Below, in pieces: positions 41,842-50,753 of a stretch of 64,000 bases of DNA. Source of the stretch: CAYUPI01 sp964446585 (lineage in GTDB: Bacteria; Verrucomicrobiota; Verrucomicrobiia; Limisphaerales; UBA8199). The stretch's first letter is position 1, and each line of letters starts with the position of its first letter. Location: the NCBI GenBank assembly GCA_964446585.1, contig CAYUPI010000025.1, positions 16,905-80,904 on the forward strand, given 5' to 3'. The notes under the pieces were generated by a model. It did not search any database. It was not told the origin of the DNA and was given only the letters and a program-made list of their open reading frames with translations. A program made the translations under genes and the position numbers.

Positions 41842-43263
41842 GTGGATTTGAAAAATAAAGATGTGCTAGTTATTGGTCTGGGTGGCCGCGGTCGTGCGGC
41901 GTGCGAATTATTGCGCCGCAACGGGGCCAGGGTCGTTGCGGTGGACAGCGACAATAATCAGGATTTACGCGAGGACGCCAGTCAACTGCGCCCACTCGGG
42001 GTCGAAGTCGCCCTTGGAGTGACGTCGCTTCCGCAGAGGAATTTCAGCCTCGCGGTGCTGAGCCCTGCCGTTCCAGCCAGCACGCCTCTGGTTCAGGCCG
42101 TCCGCCACAATCATGTGCCGGTCATCGGTGAATTGGAGCTTGGCTTTCAGCAGGCCAACTGCCTGAGCGTTGCCGTTGCCGGCACGAATGGCAAAGGCTC
42201 GACCGCGGAGTTGATTGAGCGCATTCTGTCTCACAACGATCGCAAGACCCTCTTGTCCGGCCATCGCGCCCGTCCGCTCTGCTCCGTGGTCGAACAAACC
42301 AAGGAGCTGGATTTTCTGGTGCTGCAGGTCAGCGCATTTCAATTGGAAGTAACGCAATTCTTCCGGCCGTCGGTCGCGGTGATGATGAATCTGACGCCGG
42401 CTCACTTCGACCGTTACACCAGCGTTTCCGATTACGTCCGCGCCAACGCCCGGATTTTCCGCAACCAGCAGGGCTTTGATTGGGCCATTGTGCAGAGTGA
42501 TGCTCTGGCCCGGTTGCGCGAACTGGATCTGCCCGTTCCGGCAAAAACCATCACTTTCAGCGCGACCGAAGCCAATGCGGACATTTATCTCGACCGCGGC
42601 CTGCTCTTGAGCCGGCTGCCGAATTGGTCCGGCCCGTTGCTGGACATGGACCATTGCCAGATTCGGGGCCCGCACAATGCCGAGAACCTGATGGCGGCGT
42701 TGGCGGTCGGGCACGTGCTGCGGCTGCCCCTGGAACGCATGGTGGACGCCGTCAAGACGTATAGCGCCGGCCCGAACCGCTTCGAGTTGGTCGCGGAAAT
42801 CAATGGCGTCCAGTTTATTAATGACTCCAAGGCCACGAACCTGGATGCCATGCAAAAGGCGCTGATGGCGTCGCGTCCAGGCCCGGGCGGCGAACCCAAT
42901 ATTTGGCTGATCGCAGGCGGCAAGGACCAGGGGCTGGATTTTCACGACGCCGGCCCGCTGGTGTCCAAACGGGTCAAACAGGCCTTCCTGCTGGGTGAAG
43001 CCAGCGAGAAAATTCGATCCGCCTGGGGCTTATTTATCCCTTGCACAGTTTTGAATTCGCTGGTAGAAGCAGTAACCGAAGCGGCGAGGCGCGCCGTTTC
43101 CGGCGACGTAATTTTGTTTTCACCGGGCCGTCCTAACGGAGATTCGTATCGAAGTTGTCAGGAGCGCGGTGAAATCTTTTGCTGGGCGGTGAAATCAATA
43201 CGTAGGGGTGCTCCCGGTGAGCACCCCAATATACATGACAAAAATGGCAGAATGCACGAATGA
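41842..43263 (+). CDS. murD: MurD-like ligase with altered active-site motifs
   Basis: This 473-residue protein lies in the murD slot and follows MurD throughout, including NDSKATNLDAMQKAL (about 328-342). Catalytic motifs differ: the P-loop is GTNGKGST (114-121, FolC-like, one residue longer than GTNGKTT); the GGNIG-type motif is SGHRARP (139-145); the Mg-site Glu of LEVSSFQLE is Gln162; NLTPAHFDRY keeps His188 but changes the usual Asp; the lysine normally carbamylated is Asn202; and the C-terminal SSFD motif is GRPNGD. The start is GTG 41842. About 20 C-terminal residues are translated from a palindrome. It may be inactive or repurposed; sequencing error cannot explain so many in-frame changes. 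Confidence 0.85.
   Translation: MDLKNKDVLVIGLGGRGRAACELLRRNGARVVAVDSDNNQDLREDASQLRPLGVEVALGVTSLPQRNFSLAVLSPAVPASTPLVQAVRHNHVPVIGELELGFQQANCLSVAVAGTNGKGSTAELIERILSHNDRKTLLSGHRARPLCSVVEQTKELDFLVLQVSAFQLEVTQFFRPSVAVMMNLTPAHFDRYTSVSDYVRANARIFRNQQGFDWAIVQSDALARLRELDLPVPAKTITFSATEANADIYLDRGLLLSRLPNWSGPLLDMDHCQIRGPHNAENLMAALAVGHVLRLPLERMVDAVKTYSAGPNRFELVAEINGVQFINDSKATNLDAMQKALMASRPGPGGEPNIWLIAGGKDQGLDFHDAGPLVSKRVKQAFLLGEASEKIRSAWGLFIPCTVLNSLVEAVTEAARRAVSGDVILFSPGRPNGDSYRSCQERGEIFCWAVKSIRRGAPGEHPNIHDKNGRMHE
43205..43227 (+). repeat. 9-bp perfect hairpin in the 3' end of murD
   Basis: GGGGTGCTC (43205-43213) and GAGCACCCC (43219-43227) pair perfectly around a 5-nt loop. The hairpin and following sequence encode the MurD tail, beyond the normal end of the family, so a palindromic element seems to have been inserted at the gene end. 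Confidence 0.6.
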
Positions 43264-43294
43264 TGGCATCACCGTTCAGAAATACATTGACCAA

Positions 43295-43333
43295 TTTACT
43301 TCGGGGTTTTTTGAGGCAAAACCCCGGAGTAAA
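43295..43333 (+). terminator. 16-bp hairpin between murD and lysM
   Basis: TTTACTTCGGGGTTTT (43295-43310) and AAAACCCCGGAGTAAA (43318-43333) pair with one G-U around a 7-nt loop. The stem has an A/T-rich apex and no U-tract after it, so attenuation, RNA stabilisation or a REP-like origin are all possible. Confidence 0.45.
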
Positions 43334-43385
43334 CCAATCCAAACTCCATTACCTCAATTAACACAATCCAACCAGCTCAATTAAA

Positions 43386-44105
43386 ATGAATAATCAAAGT
43401 CCACTCGTTCCCCAAGGTTCCACACTCGATCAAAAACAGAAAGGCCGCGCCCGAGTAAAGCTGGCGGTCTTTTTCGTCCTCGCCGTCCACGGTGTCGGTT
43501 TGCTGGCCTTGCTGCTGCAAGGATGCCATCAAGACGCCAGTCCGCAAGCCGGCCAGAGCACCAATACGCTCCCAACGTTTGATGCGACTAATGTGCCGAT
43601 TGTCGCCGAGCCAAGTGCGCCGGCGACGCCGGCGAATGCCGTGCCGGTAGTCGAAGCGACCAACGCGGCGCCCGCTCCGGCGACAGAGTACACCGTGGCG
43701 AGGGGCGATACCTTCAGCACGATCGCCAAAAAATTCGGCGTTTCGTCAAAAGCAATCATGGACGCGAACCCCGGCGTGGAAGCGACCAAGCTGCAAGTTG
43801 GCAAAACGTTGCACATTCCTGCGCCGACCAAGACGATTGCGGCGAGCCCAGGAGGAGCGACCGCGCCGGAGACGGCCAATGGCGAGCAGGTGTATCAGGT
43901 CAAGTCCGGCGATACGCTGACCAAAATCGCCAGCGAGCATCACACGAGCGTTAAGGCCATCCGCGCCGCTAATAGTTTGCGGACCGATCGCATTACCGTG
44001 GGACAAAAGCTCAAAGTTCCCGCGAAGGCTACGACGGCCTCAACCGCGACCAAAACGGCATCGGCGAATCCGACGACGCCGAACGGCGTGCCGGCCGCGC
44101 GCTAG
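43386..44105 (+). CDS. LysM-domain envelope protein in the dcw cluster
   Basis: This 239-residue protein has a short cytoplasmic part, one membrane helix (about 21-43, ending LLLQGC, which could also be a lipobox), an Ala/Pro-rich linker, and two LysM domains: EYTVARGDTFSTIAKKFGVS (about 98) and VYQVKSGDTLTKIASEHHTS (about 172), each ending VGKTLHIPA/VGQKLKVPA. LysM binds the glycan of peptidoglycan. Placement between murD and ftsW is a Verrucomicrobia-style arrangement and suggests a septal or wall-anchoring job. Confidence 0.85.
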   Translation: MNNQSPLVPQGSTLDQKQKGRARVKLAVFFVLAVHGVGLLALLLQGCHQDASPQAGQSTNTLPTFDATNVPIVAEPSAPATPANAVPVVEATNAAPAPATEYTVARGDTFSTIAKKFGVSSKAIMDANPGVEATKLQVGKTLHIPAPTKTIAASPGGATAPETANGEQVYQVKSGDTLTKIASEHHTSVKAIRAANSLRTDRITVGQKLKVPAKATTASTATKTASANPTTPNGVPAAR

Positions 44106-44164
44106 GCGTTCGCGCCGGAACGCAGAGTCCAAGCTCGGCGCGACTACCCGCGACCCAGGCCCGA

Positions 44165-45295
44165 ATGAGACTGGCCGTCACTCTGTTGGCGTTTTGTGTT
44201 GCTGCCTTGTTGGCACTGGGAATGGTGGTGCTTTACAGCTCGAGCATGGGCCAGCCGGGGGCACGCTTCCTTATCACTCAACTCACCTGGTGCGCCTTGG
44301 GTTTGGGGTTGTGCGTGACGGCTGCGAACCTGGATTATGGATTGCTGAGGAAGCTGGCGGTGCCGCTGTTAATCGTGGCGGTAGTGCTGTTGGTGCTGGT
44401 TTTCGTTCCGCATGTTGGACTCAAGATCAAAGGAGCCCGGCGCTGGCTGGGTTACGGCGCGGCCAGGATGGAGTCCTCGGAGTTTGCGAAGTTGGCACTG
44501 ATAATCGCTCTGGCGTGGTATGGGGAACGCTATCAACGCCAAATGTGGACCTGGAAGCGGGGCGTGGCGATACCGGCGGCAATGGTGGTGACGGTGCTCG
44601 GGTTGATCTTCATCGAACCGGATCGTGGAACAACGATTCTACTGGCGGGCGTCAGCGGGGCGATGTTGCTAATCGCTGGTGTCAGGTGGACGTATATCGC
44701 GCCGCCGATCATGGCCGCGCTGGCCGGCCTCGGTTTTTCCCTATGGCACGATCCCATGCGCATCAAGCGCATTTTCGGCTGGCTTTACCTCGAGGAGCAC
44801 AAGAACGGCGTCGGTTATCAGGCGTACCAGGCCATGCTTGCCCTGGGGGCAGGTGGCTGGACCGGACTGGGCCTGGGCAACGGGAGACAAAAACTGGGAT
44901 TTGTGCCGGAGAACCACACTGACTTCATTCTTTCGGTTATCGGCGAAGAACTCGGGCTCATCGCGACCCTGCTCGTGGTCCTGGCGTTTGTCACTATCGT
45001 GATGTGTGGTCTCTTTATTGCTCGCAGTTCGCGCGACACTTTCGGCCTGCTGCTCGGTTCGGGCATTTCGTTGCTTATCGGGCTTCAAGCATTCATCAAC
45101 GTCGGCGTCGTGACCAGTGCCTTGCCCAACAAGGGGCTGCCTCTGCCCTTTGTGAGCTATGGCGGGTCGAACCTGTTAATGATGCTGACGAGCGTGGGCT
45201 TGCTGCTGAGCATCGCGCGCCTATCGCGCGTGGGTCGCCCGATAACAGTTGATTCGCGGTCCGGTCACGAGGTTCCTGCTGCCCAGGCGACATGA
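44165..45295 (+). CDS. ftsW: septal peptidoglycan polymerase FtsW
   Basis: This 376-residue SEDS-family protein has about ten membrane helices. Family patterns: GMVVLYSSS, GARRWLGYGAARMESSEFAKLALI (part), LIFIEPDRGTTILLAGV, YQAYQAMLALGAGGWTGLGLG, FVPENHTDFILSVIGEELG and NKGLPLPFVSYGGSNLL. It polymerises glycan from lipid II and pairs with FtsI. Its stop overlaps the murG start (ATGA). Confidence 0.96.
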   Translation: MRLAVTLLAFCVAALLALGMVVLYSSSMGQPGARFLITQLTWCALGLGLCVTAANLDYGLLRKLAVPLLIVAVVLLVLVFVPHVGLKIKGARRWLGYGAARMESSEFAKLALIIALAWYGERYQRQMWTWKRGVAIPAAMVVTVLGLIFIEPDRGTTILLAGVSGAMLLIAGVRWTYIAPPIMAALAGLGFSLWHDPMRIKRIFGWLYLEEHKNGVGYQAYQAMLALGAGGWTGLGLGNGRQKLGFVPENHTDFILSVIGEELGLIATLLVVLAFVTIVMCGLFIARSSRDTFGLLLGSGISLLIGLQAFINVGVVTSALPNKGLPLPFVSYGGSNLLMMLTSVGLLLSIARLSRVGRPITVDSRSGHEVPAAQAT

Positions 45296-46542
45296 ACCAG
45301 CCATCGCGCCAACCCTCGCGTTTCGTCATCGCTTGCGGCGGCACAGGCGGCCATCTATTTCCGGGCCTGGCTGTGGCGCAAAAGCTGGCGCAGCGCGACT
45401 GCCAGGTGACGCTGCTCGTCTCGCCCAAGGAAGTGGATCAGCACGCGGTGAAGTGCGCCAGCCAGGTGGACGTCGTCACCTTGCCGGCGGTATGTTTGAA
45501 GCGCGGCAGCGAAATTGCCTTCATCCGCGGATTCAGCCAATCGTATCGCCTGTCCAGGAAGCTGTTTCGCTGGCTAAAACCGGAAGCGGCGCTCGCTATG
45601 GGAGGATTCACCAGCGCGCCGCCGATCCTCGCAGCAAAAGCCGCGCGGGCACGCACGTTCCTGCACGAGTCCAACACGATTCCGGGCCGGGCTAATCGCT
45701 GGCTTTCACGGGTTGTGGATCATGGATTTATTGGTTTTCCATCCGCGGCGAGCCGACTCAAACGTTGCTCTCTGACCATTAGCGGCACGCCTGTGCGGCC
45801 GCAATTCAAGGAAGGTGACGTGGCCAGTTGCCGGGTGGAACTGGGGTTGGAGCCGGAAAGGCCGGTGGTGTTGGTGATGGGAGGCAGCCAGGGTGCCCAC
45901 GGTATCAACGAATTGGTCCTCCGCTCGTTGCCGCTTCTTGCTCAGACGGCCCCGGATTGGCAGTGGCTCCATTTGACCGGGTCCAACGATGCGATCGAAG
46001 TGCGACGCGCGTACACAGCTCTGAATTTAACCGCCATCGTTCATCCATTTTTCGACCGGATGGAGTGCGCCCTGGGCGCCGCGTCCGCCGCAGTGACGCG
46101 GGCTGGCGCCTCGACATTGGCCGAACTCGCGGTGATGGAGTTGCCGGCTTTGCTGGTCCCCTATCCCTCTGCCACCGACAACCACCAGTGGCACAATGCG
46201 CATGCCTACGCAACCACCGGCGCGGCTCGGTTGTTGACACAAGCCGACGCCACACCCGAGCAATTGGCGCGCTCGTTGATAGATCTCGTTCGCAATGATG
46301 CCGTACGCCATGCGATGCAGGCCGCTCTGTCGCGGTGGCATCGCCCAGTCGCTGCGGACGACATTGCCGACCGCATGCTCGAAGCGGTCCGAGTGGCGGA
46401 GTTACAGGGGCCGCTTCGACTCTCCAGCCTTCGAGCCGCGGCGCCGAGCGCCATTTTCAACCCTCCCACCGCCTCAGAAAATTCAGCCGGTGAGCTGAAC
46501 CTCGCGCGCAAGGCCGATCCGCCGGAGGCCTTTTCCGTATGA
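45292..46542 (+). CDS. murG: lipid II synthase MurG
   Basis: This 416-residue GT-B glycosyltransferase adds GlcNAc to lipid I. N-terminal GGTGGHLFPGLAVAQKL (glycine loop 1), ALAMGGFTSAPPILAAK, the second glycine loop GGSQGAHGINELV (about 187) and the C-terminal donor site RAGASTLAELAVMELPALLVPYP are all present. It has about 50 extra Ala/Ser/Pro-rich residues at the C-terminus compared with standard MurG. It overlaps ftsW and murB by 4 nt each; murC, which usually sits between murG and murB, is absent. Confidence 0.96.
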   Translation: MNQPSRQPSRFVIACGGTGGHLFPGLAVAQKLAQRDCQVTLLVSPKEVDQHAVKCASQVDVVTLPAVCLKRGSEIAFIRGFSQSYRLSRKLFRWLKPEAALAMGGFTSAPPILAAKAARARTFLHESNTIPGRANRWLSRVVDHGFIGFPSAASRLKRCSLTISGTPVRPQFKEGDVASCRVELGLEPERPVVLVMGGSQGAHGINELVLRSLPLLAQTAPDWQWLHLTGSNDAIEVRRAYTALNLTAIVHPFFDRMECALGAASAAVTRAGASTLAELAVMELPALLVPYPSATDNHQWHNAHAYATTGAARLLTQADATPEQLARSLIDLVRNDAVRHAMQAALSRWHRPVAADDIADRMLEAVRVAELQGPLRLSSLRAAAPSAIFNPPTASENSAGELNLARKADPPEAFSV

Positions 46543-47486
46543 ACCAACTCGCTACCGAGCTGGATTGCCCGGCCCAAAACCGCATGGATACACTCGAGGA
46601 ATTGCGCCGGAGGGTTTCGCCTCTGACGATCCTCCGCGCAAACGAGCTGCTCGCCCGGCGCACGACGTTGCGCGTCGGCGGCCAGGCCGACTTCTACACC
46701 GAGCCGGCTTCGACGCAGGAACTCGCGGAGGTGGTTCGATTTTGTGCCGAGCACCAAATCCACTATTTGCTTCTGGGTCGCGGCTCGAATCTGTTGGTCA
46801 GGGACGGAGGCTTCAGGGGCGTGGTGATCTCTTTGGCGCAGCCGCACTTCAGCCAAATCGAACTCGCCGGAGAATATCTGAGCTGCGGGGCCGGCGCCCG
46901 GCTCAAAGTCGTGGCGAGCGAAGCGAAACGCCATGGGCTGGCGGGACTCGAGTTTTTGGAAGGTATTCCTGGAAGTGTCGGAGGCGGGTTGCGGATGAAT
47001 GCAGGGGCGATGGGAGGACAGATGTTCGACGTGGTGGAATCGCTCCGGCTGATGGACGAGAATGGACGCGTCGAGGAGCGAAAACGCCGGGAGCTGGACG
47101 TTGAATATCGGAGCTGTCCCACGCTGAAGCGCCACATCGCGCTCGGGGCCGTGCTGCGGGGCCAGGCTGGCGAACGCGATCAGATCGCGCAACGAATGAA
47201 CGAGTTCAGCCGCAAACGGTGGGCCTCACAACCGGCCGCCCCAAGCGCGGGTTGCATTTTCAAGAATCCGACGGCGATACCTGCCGGCAAACTCGTCGAT
47301 GAACTCGGCCTGAAAGGAACCCGCGTGGGCGGCGCTTTTGTTTCGGCTGAGCACGGCAATTTTATCGTCAATGATGGCAATGCCACGGCGCAGGATATTT
47401 TGGAATTGATTGAATTGATTCGATGTCGCGCGCGGACGCAACGCGGCATCGATTTGGAAACCGAGGTGGAAATCGTCGGTGATTGA
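46539..47486 (+). CDS. murB: UDP-N-acetylenolpyruvoylglucosamine reductase MurB
   Basis: This 315-residue FAD enzyme reduces the enolpyruvyl group to make UDP-MurNAc. FAD-binding patterns TLRVGGQADFYTEP and LGRGSNLLVRDGGFRG, then IPGSVGGGLRMNAGAMGG, YRSCPTLK, SAGCIFKNP (Cys in the position of the catalytic Ser/Cys) and GGAFVSAEHGNFIVN, are typical. The start ATG overlaps the murG stop by 4 nt. It is complete. Confidence 0.96.
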   Translation: MNQLATELDCPAQNRMDTLEELRRRVSPLTILRANELLARRTTLRVGGQADFYTEPASTQELAEVVRFCAEHQIHYLLLGRGSNLLVRDGGFRGVVISLAQPHFSQIELAGEYLSCGAGARLKVVASEAKRHGLAGLEFLEGIPGSVGGGLRMNAGAMGGQMFDVVESLRLMDENGRVEERKRRELDVEYRSCPTLKRHIALGAVLRGQAGERDQIAQRMNEFSRKRWASQPAAPSAGCIFKNPTAIPAGKLVDELGLKGTRVGGAFVSAEHGNFIVNDGNATAQDILELIELIRCRARTQRGIDLETEVEIVGD

Positions 47487-47513
47487 ACTTCTACCACCCA
47501 GACCCGGAAACCA

Positions 47514-47567
47514 CCGGGGCGCAGAGATGCAGGACTCCCCGTCCGCTGGAACCACTCTGCGCCCCGG
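47514..47567 (+). repeat. 13-bp inverted repeat between murB and ddl
   Basis: CCGGGGCGCAGAG (47514-47526) and CTCTGCGCCCCGG (47555-47567) are exact reverse complements with a 28-nt loop, in the 141-nt gap between murB and ddl. It is followed by no U-tract. It could be a REP-type palindrome or an attenuating RNA hairpin. Confidence 0.6.
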
Positions 47568-47627
47568 CTCATTCGCGGTCTTTACCGTAATGCAACCTGT
47601 GCCCGGAATCAAACGCGCTCGCTGAAC

Positions 47628-48575
47628 GTGCCGGAGAGACTGAATATCACCGTGATGCTGGGCGGGCCCAGCGCCGAACGAGAAGTGTCGCTCAATTCCG
47701 GGGCGCAAGTCGTCAAAGCGCTCCGCTCGCTCGGGCATGAGGTCCACGAGCTGGATCCTGTCACTGAACAGTGGCAACTGCCGAGGGGGACGCAGGTTGT
47801 CTTCCTGGCGTTGCACGGCACTTATGGCGAAGACGGCACGGTCCAGCGCCGCCTGGAAGAACTCGGCGTGCCTTACACTGGCTGTGATCCGGAGGCCAGC
47901 CGGATCGGCTTCGACAAACTCTTGACCAAACAACGATGCCTGGCGGCCGGTGTTCCCACCGCGAGGTTCCTGTCAATCGAGTCCCCAACGGCAAGTTGGC
48001 CTATGGGCTGGGATCCTCCCGTGGTGCTCAAGCCGGCGCGCCAGGGCTCAAGCGTTGGTTTGCAATTCGTCGATCGGGTTTCCGAATGGGGCAATGCCCT
48101 CGCCGAGTCGATGCGGTTTGATTCCCAGGTATTGATGGAGGAAAAAATTCAGGGTCGCGAAACTACTGTCGGAATTCTGGGCGCTGAACCACTGCCGGTC
48201 GTCGAAATCCGTCCGCGTGCTGGCGTTTACGATTACCAAACGAAGTACGGCGTTGGGACGACCGAGTACCTCTGCCCTGCGCCGTTCGATGAGGCAGTAA
48301 CCAACCGAATCCAGGCGGCGGCACTCGGCGCGTTTCAGGCAATTGGCGGTAGGGATTACTCGCGCGTGGATATCATGGTGCGGCCGAGCGGAGAGCCGGT
48401 GGTGCTGGAGGTCAATACTCTGCCCGGGATGACCGAGACCAGTCTGCTGCCCAAAGCGGCGGCGGCAGCGGGGATGGGTTACGCTGAGCTTTGCCAGCGG
48501 ATGGTGGACCTGGCGATCCAGCGCGCAAAGCACGCCGGCGTGAAACGGAAAGCATCATCCAATTCGCATCACTGA
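47628..48575 (+). CDS. ddl: D-alanine-D-alanine ligase
   Basis: This 315-residue ATP-grasp ligase makes D-Ala-D-Ala for MurF. Motifs: MLGGPSAEREVSLNSG near the start, GTYGEDGTVQRRLEELGVPYTG, VLKPARQGSSVGL (ATP-binding Lys), EEKIQGRETTVGILG, YDYQTKYG and the metal-binding VLEVNTLPGMTETSLLP. The start is GTG 47628. All catalytic segments are present. Confidence 0.96.
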   Translation: MPERLNITVMLGGPSAEREVSLNSGAQVVKALRSLGHEVHELDPVTEQWQLPRGTQVVFLALHGTYGEDGTVQRRLEELGVPYTGCDPEASRIGFDKLLTKQRCLAAGVPTARFLSIESPTASWPMGWDPPVVLKPARQGSSVGLQFVDRVSEWGNALAESMRFDSQVLMEEKIQGRETTVGILGAEPLPVVEIRPRAGVYDYQTKYGVGTTEYLCPAPFDEAVTNRIQAAALGAFQAIGGRDYSRVDIMVRPSGEPVVLEVNTLPGMTETSLLPKAAAAAGMGYAELCQRMVDLAIQRAKHAGVKRKASSNSHH

Positions 48576-48580
48576 CTCTC

Positions 48581-49540
48581 GTGTGGCTCCAGCGCAAAAT
48601 TAAGAACCGCCGGTTGGGGCGCGAGCACGTCCTCGACGTTAAGCTCCGCTCCAGCCAGGTCCGCCGGACCCGCGTGCGCCTGGTCTCGCTCGCTGTGGGT
48701 GTGCTCTTCGGCACAGTTTTTGGCCTTTACCTGCTCTGGCGTTCAGGTGACTGGCTCTTGAATCGCCTGGTTTACGAAAACAGCGCGTTTGCGATCCAGC
48801 AATTGGACGTGCAAAGCGACGGTGTGCTTGCCGCGAGCCAGTTGTGCCGGTGGGCGGGTTTGAAGCCGAACCAAAATCTTCTCGCGCTGGATTTGACTCG
48901 CGTGAAGCGGAACCTCGAGTTGGTACCGCTCATTCAATCAGTGTCAGTTGAACGGGTGCTGCCTCGCACCTTGAGGATTCGGGTGACGGAGCGGGAACCG
49001 ATCGCTCAAGTCAATGCTCCACGTCCGCGAGCCGGCGGCGGGATCGAGGTGACGTGCTTTCAACTCGATGCTGAAGGATGCGTGATGCTGCCGCTGGGGA
49101 CCCGCCCGCATGCCGGTGCGCCGCCGCCCTCGGCTGAGCCGCTGACGGTCATTTCGGGGCTCGACCCGCGCGAGCTGCAACCAGGGCGCCACATCGAGAT
49201 TCCTCAGCTTCAGGCCGCCCTCCATTTAATCGTCGCTTTCCAGGAATCCCCCATGGCCGGCCTGGTTGAATTGAAGTCGATCGATATTTCGTCGCCGGAA
49301 ATCCTCCTGGTGAGGACCGGCCAGGCCAGTGAAATCACTTTTGGTCCGACGGACCTGGAGCAGCAACTACGGCGGTGGCGGGAAATATTCGACCTCGGCC
49401 AAAGAATGTCCAAAGCGATCGCTACCCTCGACCTGGCCGTGACCAACAGTGTGCCGGTGTGCTGGCAGGATCCGGGTGCCGTGCCGCCGGGCACGCCCAA
49501 ACCGCCCAAACCCTTGCGCATCGCGAAAAAACATGTTTGA
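48581..49540 (+). CDS. ftsQ: division protein FtsQ
   Basis: This 319-residue bitopic protein has a basic cytoplasmic start (VWLQRKIKNRRLGREHVLD), a membrane helix (about 34-55), the POTRA domain (FAIQQLDVQSDGVLAASQL, then LALDLTRVKRNLELVPLIQSV in part, then RVLPRTLRIRVTEREPIAQV) and the FtsQ beta-domain. GTG 48581, 5 nt after the ddl stop, is chosen over an earlier in-frame start inside ddl because the conserved N-terminus begins there. It links FtsL/B to the divisome. The end overlaps the ftsA start by 8 nt. Confidence 0.88.
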   Translation: MWLQRKIKNRRLGREHVLDVKLRSSQVRRTRVRLVSLAVGVLFGTVFGLYLLWRSGDWLLNRLVYENSAFAIQQLDVQSDGVLAASQLCRWAGLKPNQNLLALDLTRVKRNLELVPLIQSVSVERVLPRTLRIRVTEREPIAQVNAPRPRAGGGIEVTCFQLDAEGCVMLPLGTRPHAGAPPPSAEPLTVISGLDPRELQPGRHIEIPQLQAALHLIVAFQESPMAGLVELKSIDISSPEILLVRTGQASEITFGPTDLEQQLRRWREIFDLGQRMSKAIATLDLAVTNSVPVCWQDPGAVPPGTPKPPKPLRIAKKHV

Positions 49541-50753
49541 CCCTTCCTCGATCATCGTCGGCCTTGAAGTCGGCACATCCAAAGTCTGCGCCGTCGTCGG
49601 CGAACTGAATGCTGAAGGCGCGCTCAACATCGTGGGCCTCGGCCAGGCACGCTCCCGCGGCGTGCGCAAAGGGGAAATTGCCGACGCGCCGACCGCCGAG
49701 GAGGATGTGCGCCACGCCATCGTCGAGGCCGAGCAGATGGCGGATGTTGAAATCCGGAGCGTCTATCTCGGGGTCACCGGCGGTCATTTGCGCGGTTTCA
49801 ACAATCGTGGCGTCCATCCAGTCGTTTCGGCGGACCGGGAAATCTCCGAGGACGACGTGCAGGACGTCATCAAGAACGCCAAGACCATTAATCTGCCTGC
49901 CCAAAACCATGTGATCCATGCGATCCGCCAGCATTTTCTGATTGATGGTCAGGATGGCATCACCAATCCGGTCGGCATGCTCGGGGCCCGCGTTGAGGTG
50001 GACGTTCATGTCGTGCACGGCACGCTCAACCGTTTGCAGAACGCGATCCGGACCGTCAAAGGACTGCAGCTCGAGGTGGACGACATCGTGTTCAACGGTC
50101 TGGCGTCTTCCCTGGCGCTGCTGAACAGCGAACAAAAGGAGCTGGGCTCGCTGGTCATCGATCTCGGGGGTGGCACGACCGAGTACGTCGTCTATGCCAA
50201 CGGCATCATTAAGCATACCGGCGTGCTGGCCGTCGGCGGCGACCACGTCTCGAACGATTTGGCTTACGGTTTGAAAGTGCCGCTCAGCCGGGCCGAGCAC
50301 CTCAAAATCGAGCATGGCTCGGCCCTGGTGGAGGAGGAAGTCAAAGGCCGGACCATTACGCTCACGAGCGAGTTGGGCCTGCCGCCAAAGGAAGTCAACC
50401 TCGAGCACCTACGCCGTATTATGTCTCTGCGCCTTGAGGAGATTTTCCAGCTTATCGGACAGGACCTCGAACAGGCCGGCGTTCTGGATTTCCTGCGTGG
50501 CGGTGTGTTCCTGTGCGGCGGGGGCGCGCGTAGTCCTCAGATCGCGCGGCTCGCGGAGCAAGTGCTGGGGATGCCCGTCTGCCTCGGCAAAGCCAACTCC
50601 ATCAGCGGGCTTAAGTCGGCTCTCGGCCAGCCGGAGTTCGCCACCGCCATTGGCCTCGTAAAATTCGGTTCCTTTCAGCACCGCAAACGCGGGGCCAGGG
50701 GTTCGCTGACCGACGGGCTCCGCAACACGCTGGGACAGTTTTTCAAGCGCTAA
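49533..50753 (+). CDS. ftsA: division protein FtsA
   Basis: This 406-residue actin-like ATPase tethers FtsZ to the membrane. Patterns: IVGLEVGTSKVCAVVGE (phosphate 1), YLGVTGGHLRGFNNRG, LGSLVIDLGGGTTEYVVY (phosphate 2), HTGVLAVGGDHVSNDLAYGL, and FLCGGGARSPQI (adenosine site). It ends in an amphipathic helix (LRNTLGQFFKR), the membrane anchor. The start ATG 49533 follows the FtsQ overlap. It appears fully conserved, unlike FtsZ next to it. Confidence 0.96.
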   Translation: MFDPSSIIVGLEVGTSKVCAVVGELNAEGALNIVGLGQARSRGVRKGEIADAPTAEEDVRHAIVEAEQMADVEIRSVYLGVTGGHLRGFNNRGVHPVVSADREISEDDVQDVIKNAKTINLPAQNHVIHAIRQHFLIDGQDGITNPVGMLGARVEVDVHVVHGTLNRLQNAIRTVKGLQLEVDDIVFNGLASSLALLNSEQKELGSLVIDLGGGTTEYVVYANGIIKHTGVLAVGGDHVSNDLAYGLKVPLSRAEHLKIEHGSALVEEEVKGRTITLTSELGLPPKEVNLEHLRRIMSLRLEEIFQLIGQDLEQAGVLDFLRGGVFLCGGGARSPQIARLAEQVLGMPVCLGKANSISGLKSALGQPEFATAIGLVKFGSFQHRKRGARGSLTDGLRNTLGQFFKR

